NCBI GenBank assembly: GCA_016222805.1 | Contig: JACRQG010000037.1 | Coordinates: 62,001-126,000, forward strand | Source: Verrucomicrobiota bacterium | GTDB taxonomy: Bacteria > Verrucomicrobiota > Verrucomicrobiia > Opitutales > Opitutaceae | Reading direction: 5' to 3' | DNA length: 64,000 nt | Shown: positions 60,537 through 64,000 of the stretch, in pieces | How the letters are laid out: every line of letters starts with the position of its first letter | Position numbering within the stretch: the stretch's first letter is position 1 | Made by a program: the position numbers and the translations under genes | Notes under the pieces: model-generated | Seen by the model: only the letters and a program-made list of their open reading frames with translations | Databases searched by the model: none | Told to the model about the DNA's origin: nothing

Positions 60537-61559
60537 ATGCCTGCCCCTGCTCCCACCCTGCGCTCCCTCGCCAAGCTCCTGGGACTCTCGCGCACCACGG
60601 TGTCGGACGCCCTGCGCGGTTCGCCGCGCGTCGATCCCCGCACCGCCCAGCGCGTGCAGCAGGCCGCACGAGAAGCCGGTTACCGGCGCAATCCGCTCGC
60701 GGGCGCCCTGATGTCGGAGCTGCGCCGTTCCCGCGGTTCGGCTTTCCACGGGGTGCTCGCCGCCATCGATTTCAATGAGCCGGACCGCCCGCAGGATTCC
60801 GCCACCTACCACCGCGAGCTCGTCGCCGGGCTCGACGCCCGGGCCACGGACCTCGGCTTCAAGATCGAGCGCTTCAGCGTGGGCCACGCCGGCGTCTCGG
60901 TGCAGCGGCTCGACTCGATCCTCCAGTCGCGCGGTATCAACGGCATCGTGCTCCTGCCGGCCTGGGATGAACCGGATCTGTCCAACCTCGACTGGGCCCG
61001 TTTCGCCGGAGTCTACACCGATTACATCATCGAGCGGCCGCGTCTGCACACGGTCTGCCCGGACCACTACCGCTCGCTGCTTTCCGCCCTCCAGCTCCTG
61101 GCGACGCGCGGGTGGACCCGCCCGGGACTTTACCTGCAAAAGCATCAGGACGAGCGCCTGCAATACCGCTGGAGCGCCGCGTTTCGCGCCTTTCAGGACA
61201 GCCACCCGCAGATCCGCGCCCTTCCCCCGCTCATCACCGATCACTTCGATCGGGCGGAATTCCAGGCCTGGTTCCGCCGCCACAAGCCCGACGTCGTGCT
61301 CGGACATCACGTCGAGGCGGTGGATTGGATGCAGGCCTGCGGCGCGCGCGTGCCTGCCACGCATGGCTTCGTGAGCATCAACCTGCACATGAAGACGCGA
61401 CCGTGCGCCGGGCTGGACCTCCAACCCCGGGCCCTCGGGGCGCGGAGCGCGGAACTCCTCATCGCCCAGCTCCAGCGCAACGAAACCGGCATTCCCGAAT
61501 GGCCCACCACGACGACCCTGCCGGGACGCTGGGTCGAAGGCCCCACGCTCCGCAGCTGA
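60537..61559 (+). CDS. LacI-family transcriptional regulator
   Basis: 340 residues. The N-terminal HTH is canonical (LRSLAKLLGLSRTTVSDALRG, hinge RRNPLAGALMSELRR), then a periplasmic-binding-protein-like effector domain (GVLAAIDFNEPDRPQ; GINGIVLLPAWDEPDLS; RPGLYLQKHQDERLQYRWSA). It probably senses a sugar and represses the symporter-lyase operon, which runs in the other direction from the same gap. ATG 60537 chosen: the frame before it is open but unlike the family. Confidence 0.93.
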   Translation: MPAPAPTLRSLAKLLGLSRTTVSDALRGSPRVDPRTAQRVQQAAREAGYRRNPLAGALMSELRRSRGSAFHGVLAAIDFNEPDRPQDSATYHRELVAGLDARATDLGFKIERFSVGHAGVSVQRLDSILQSRGINGIVLLPAWDEPDLSNLDWARFAGVYTDYIIERPRLHTVCPDHYRSLLSALQLLATRGWTRPGLYLQKHQDERLQYRWSAAFRAFQDSHPQIRALPPLITDHFDRAEFQAWFRRHKPDVVLGHHVEAVDWMQACGARVPATHGFVSINLHMKTRPCAGLDLQPRALGARSAELLIAQLQRNETGIPEWPTTTTLPGRWVEGPTLRS

Positions 61560-61632
61560 GCGGGATCAACCCCGGGGAAGAGCGGCCATTTTGCGACTGG
61601 CCCTGACCGGCGCGTTGCGGCTCCCTGTGGCC

Positions 61633-62637
61633 ATGGCCCGCCCGCCACGCCTCGCTCGCATCTACTCCGGAACGGCGCGCAATCTTGCGCAGCTGGCCGG
61701 CGTGCTACGCCGCGGGGGATTGGTCGCCGTTCCGACGGAAACGGTCTACGGCCTGGCGGCCGATGCCCTCGATGCCCGCGCCTGTGCCGGCATCTACCGC
61801 GCCAAGGGACGCCCCTCCACCAACCCGCTCATCGTCCATATCGCCGACCTCGCCGCCCTGGAGGATCTCGCCTGCACCAACGAGGCTTCGCACCGCCTCG
61901 CCGCCGCCTTCTGGCCCGGGCCGCTGACCCTCGTCCTGCCGAAACGGAAGGAAGTGCCGGATCTGGTCTCGGCCGGCCTGCCGAGCGTGGCGGTGCGCCT
62001 GCCCGCCCATCCGCTGTTTCGCCGCCTGCTCCGTCTCACCGGGCGCCCGCTGGCCGCTCCCAGCGCCAATCCGTCCGGCTACGTGAGCCCGACCACGGCG
62101 GAACATGTCCGCGCCGGCCTCGGCACCAGGATCCGGCACATCCTCGATGGCGGTCCGTGCCCGGTCGGACTCGAGTCCACGATCGTCGACGTGCGGGATC
62201 CGCGCCGTCCGTGCCTGCTCCGCCCGGGCGCGATTTCCCGTGCCGAGCTTGAAACGGTGTTGGGCCGCCCGGTTCACGTCCGCACCGTGGTCGCTGGGGA
62301 AGAGACCCCGCAGCTCGCGCCCGGCCAGCTGCGGCGCCATTACAGCCCGCGCACGCCCATCACGCTCCATGCCCGGCTCGCCCCGGACGCGGCCCGCACC
62401 GGCACCCCGCGGGAGGCCTGGGTCTTCCTCTCGCGCCCACCCGGCCGCCGGCGGTCCAACGTGTATTGGTTCGACGTCCGCGGCGACCTCCGCGGCGTCG
62501 CCCGCCGGCTGTTCGCGGTCCTGCGCCACCTCGACGCGGCCGGCTATCGGCGCCTGCACCTCGAGCTCGCTCCGGACACCGACGGCCTGTCCCACGCCAT
62601 CAACGATCGCCTCCAGCGCGCCGCCTCCCGGGGCTGA
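61633..62637 (+). CDS. Threonylcarbamoyl-AMP synthase (Sua5 type)
   Basis: Makes threonylcarbamoyl-AMP for t6A modification of tRNAs that read ANN codons. 334 residues. The YrdC domain is clear (VAVPTETVYGLAADAL; YRAKGRPSTNPLIVHI, with KxR; APSANPSGYVSPTTAEHV, the SxN motif), then a Sua5-type C-terminal domain beyond about residue 210 (LRRHYSPRTPITLHA), so it is the long Sua5 form rather than short TsaC. ATG 61633 is preferred over a TTG 42 nt upstream. It is 73 nt downstream of the regulator gene; the proximity is probably incidental. Confidence 0.94.
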   Translation: MARPPRLARIYSGTARNLAQLAGVLRRGGLVAVPTETVYGLAADALDARACAGIYRAKGRPSTNPLIVHIADLAALEDLACTNEASHRLAAAFWPGPLTLVLPKRKEVPDLVSAGLPSVAVRLPAHPLFRRLLRLTGRPLAAPSANPSGYVSPTTAEHVRAGLGTRIRHILDGGPCPVGLESTIVDVRDPRRPCLLRPGAISRAELETVLGRPVHVRTVVAGEETPQLAPGQLRRHYSPRTPITLHARLAPDAARTGTPREAWVFLSRPPGRRRSNVYWFDVRGDLRGVARRLFAVLRHLDAAGYRRLHLELAPDTDGLSHAINDRLQRAASRG

Positions 62638-62853
62638 AGCCCGGCCTCGTCCGGCCAGCGTGCCGGCCGACAGCATGATCCCTTTTCGCCGGGCCTTGCG
62701 CATGGGAGCGGGTCCTCCCATGGTCGACGCGCCCCACCCCTGTTTGCGCCCTCGCGGCACGGCCGGCTTTCGTCCGCCGCCCGGCGGCGCTGACTTCTTT
62801 CCGTCCCCTTCCCCAGCGGGCGAAACTCGCCTTGCCCCCTACTCACTGTCCGC

Positions 62854-64000
62854 ATGAGCCAGCCCCCGACCTTCGACAACGAAGAGCTGTTCCATCGCGC
62901 CCAAGCCCTGCCTCCTGCCGAGCGGGCGGATTTCCTTGATCGCGTATGCGGCGCGGATTCGGCCCGGCGCTGCCAGCTCGAGGACCTGATCCGGGCCGGA
63001 GACGCCGCCCCTCACTTCCTGGCCTCGCCGCCCGATACCGAGATCTCCGCAGCCCTGCACGAACGCACTCCAGAGCTTCGGCGCGAGGCTCCCGGCGAGA
63101 TCATCGGACGGTACAAGCTGCTCCAGAAAATCGGCGAGGGAGGATGCGGCTCGGTCTGGATGGCGGAGCAGGAGCAGCCGGTGCGACGTCGCGTCGCCCT
63201 GAAGGTGATCAAGCTCGGGATGGACACCCGCGAGGTCATCGCCCGTTTTGAAGCTGAGCGCCAGGCCCTGGCGTTGATGGACCATCCGAACATTGCGCAG
63301 GTCTTCGACGGCGGCGCGACCCAGACCGGACGGCCCTACTTCGCCATGGAACTCGTCCGGGGAGTGCCTCTCACCCGGTTTTGCGATGAACAGCAGTTGT
63401 CGACGCACGCCCGCCTCGAACTCTTCACCACGGTCTGCCACGCGGTGCAGCATGCCCACCAGAAGGGGATCATCCATCGCGACCTCAAACCCTCCAACAT
63501 CCTGGTAACCCTCCACGACGGTCAGCCGGTGCCCAAGGTAATCGACTTCGGCATCGCCAAGGCCACCCAGGGCCGACTCACCGATCACACGCTCTTCACC
63601 GCCTTCGACCAGTTCATCGGCACCCCGGCCTACATGAGCCCCGAACAGGCCGAGCTCAGCGGCCTCGATATCGACACCCGCTCCGACATCTATTCGCTCG
63701 GCGTCCTTCTCTACGAGCTGCTCACCGGCCGCCCACCCTTCGATCCCAAGGCGCTCGTCAGCGCCGGGCTGGACGAAATCCGCCGCATCATCCGCGAAGT
63801 CGAACCGCCGCGACCCTCCACCCGGCTCTCCACCCTCGACGATGCCGATTTCGCCACCATCGCCCGCCAGCGTGGCACCGCGCCGGACCACCTCTCAACT
63901 CTCCTCCGCGGCGACCTGGATTGGATCATCATGCGGTGCCTGGAAAAGGACCGCACGCGCCGTTACGAAACCGTCAACGGGCTGGCCATGGACATCCGGC
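62854..64000 (+). CDS. Serine/threonine protein kinase, incomplete at window end
   Basis: The first 382 residues are visible; the gene runs off the window. After an N-terminal helical region (ELFHRAQALPPAERADFLD) comes a full eukaryotic-like kinase domain: Gly loop IGEGGCGSVW, catalytic Lys in RRVALKVIKLG, HRDLKPSNILV, DFGIAK and GTPAYMSPEQAELSG. In Verrucomicrobiota and Planctomycetota such kinases usually continue with a membrane helix and TPR or other repeats. That continuation cannot be seen here. Its targets are unknown. Confidence 0.92.
   Translation, partial: MSQPPTFDNEELFHRAQALPPAERADFLDRVCGADSARRCQLEDLIRAGDAAPHFLASPPDTEISAALHERTPELRREAPGEIIGRYKLLQKIGEGGCGSVWMAEQEQPVRRRVALKVIKLGMDTREVIARFEAERQALALMDHPNIAQVFDGGATQTGRPYFAMELVRGVPLTRFCDEQQLSTHARLELFTTVCHAVQHAHQKGIIHRDLKPSNILVTLHDGQPVPKVIDFGIAKATQGRLTDHTLFTAFDQFIGTPAYMSPEQAELSGLDIDTRSDIYSLGVLLYELLTGRPPFDPKALVSAGLDEIRRIIREVEPPRPSTRLSTLDDADFATIARQRGTAPDHLSTLLRGDLDWIIMRCLEKDRTRRYETVNGLAMDIR

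Overview
This window is high-GC bacterial chromosome. The gene content fits a free-living, polysaccharide-degrading Gram-negative bacterium of the Verrucomicrobiota, most likely Opitutaceae-like. That placement is my inference. It rests on secreted Ig, delta-60 and NHL proteins, a DUF1800/DUF1501 pair, heparinase-type lyases beside a sodium-solute symporter and a LacI regulator, a PPi-dependent phosphofructokinase, and many palindromic intergenic repeats. I saw no rRNA, tRNA or CRISPR array, and no prophage.

Layout. 0-4.6 kb (minus strand): small secreted hypotheticals, one split by an in-frame amber codon; a complete IS3-family element that appears to have cut off the gene upstream of them; a redoxin-like protein without a CxxC. 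5-11 kb: a heparinase II/III-type lyase and a 1135-residue delta-60/NHL/Ig protein. 11.4-18 kb (plus): a cytidylate-kinase-like gene, then a type II secretion cluster gspG-H-I-J-K-L-M. 18.2-21.4 kb: a DUF3570 outer-membrane protein, ApbE flavin transferase, TlpA thioredoxin and DUF4266 lipoprotein. 21.4-28.8 kb: an Ig-domain protein, an HtrA-like protease, and a four-gene operon (response regulator, cupredoxin-like protein, histidine kinase, outer-membrane barrel) in which every junction is a 4-nt overlap. 29-36 kb: a secreted cyclophilin, and opposite it gspF, gspE and gspD, the second half of the secretion machine. 36-43.8 kb: aroC, small hypotheticals, KDPG aldolase, an ECF sigma operon with a candidate anti-sigma and a beta-helix/RDD membrane protein, and an Asp/Glu racemase homologue. 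44-50 kb: PutA, an HDOD protein, a secreted hypothetical and PPi-PFK. 50.7-56.2 kb: DUF1800, DUF1501 and a small membrane protein with a pseudopilin-like tail. 56-61.6 kb: a lyase, a sodium-solute symporter and a divergent LacI regulator with two matching operator candidates. 61.6-64 kb: a Sua5-type tRNA modification gene and a Ser/Thr kinase cut off by the window end.

How it fits together. The split gsp genes would build an exporter for the many signal-peptide-bearing proteins here. Four of these carry a tandem pair of the same roughly 125-residue module, eight copies in all, which I cannot match to a domain I know. The lyases, symporter, LacI regulator, KDPG aldolase and PPi-PFK suggest regulated use of acidic polysaccharide. 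The parts most worth follow-up are the paired module, the cupredoxin/two-component/porin operon, the DUF3570-ApbE-TlpA-DUF4266 cluster, and the palindromic repeat that seems to supply the start codon of gspH.
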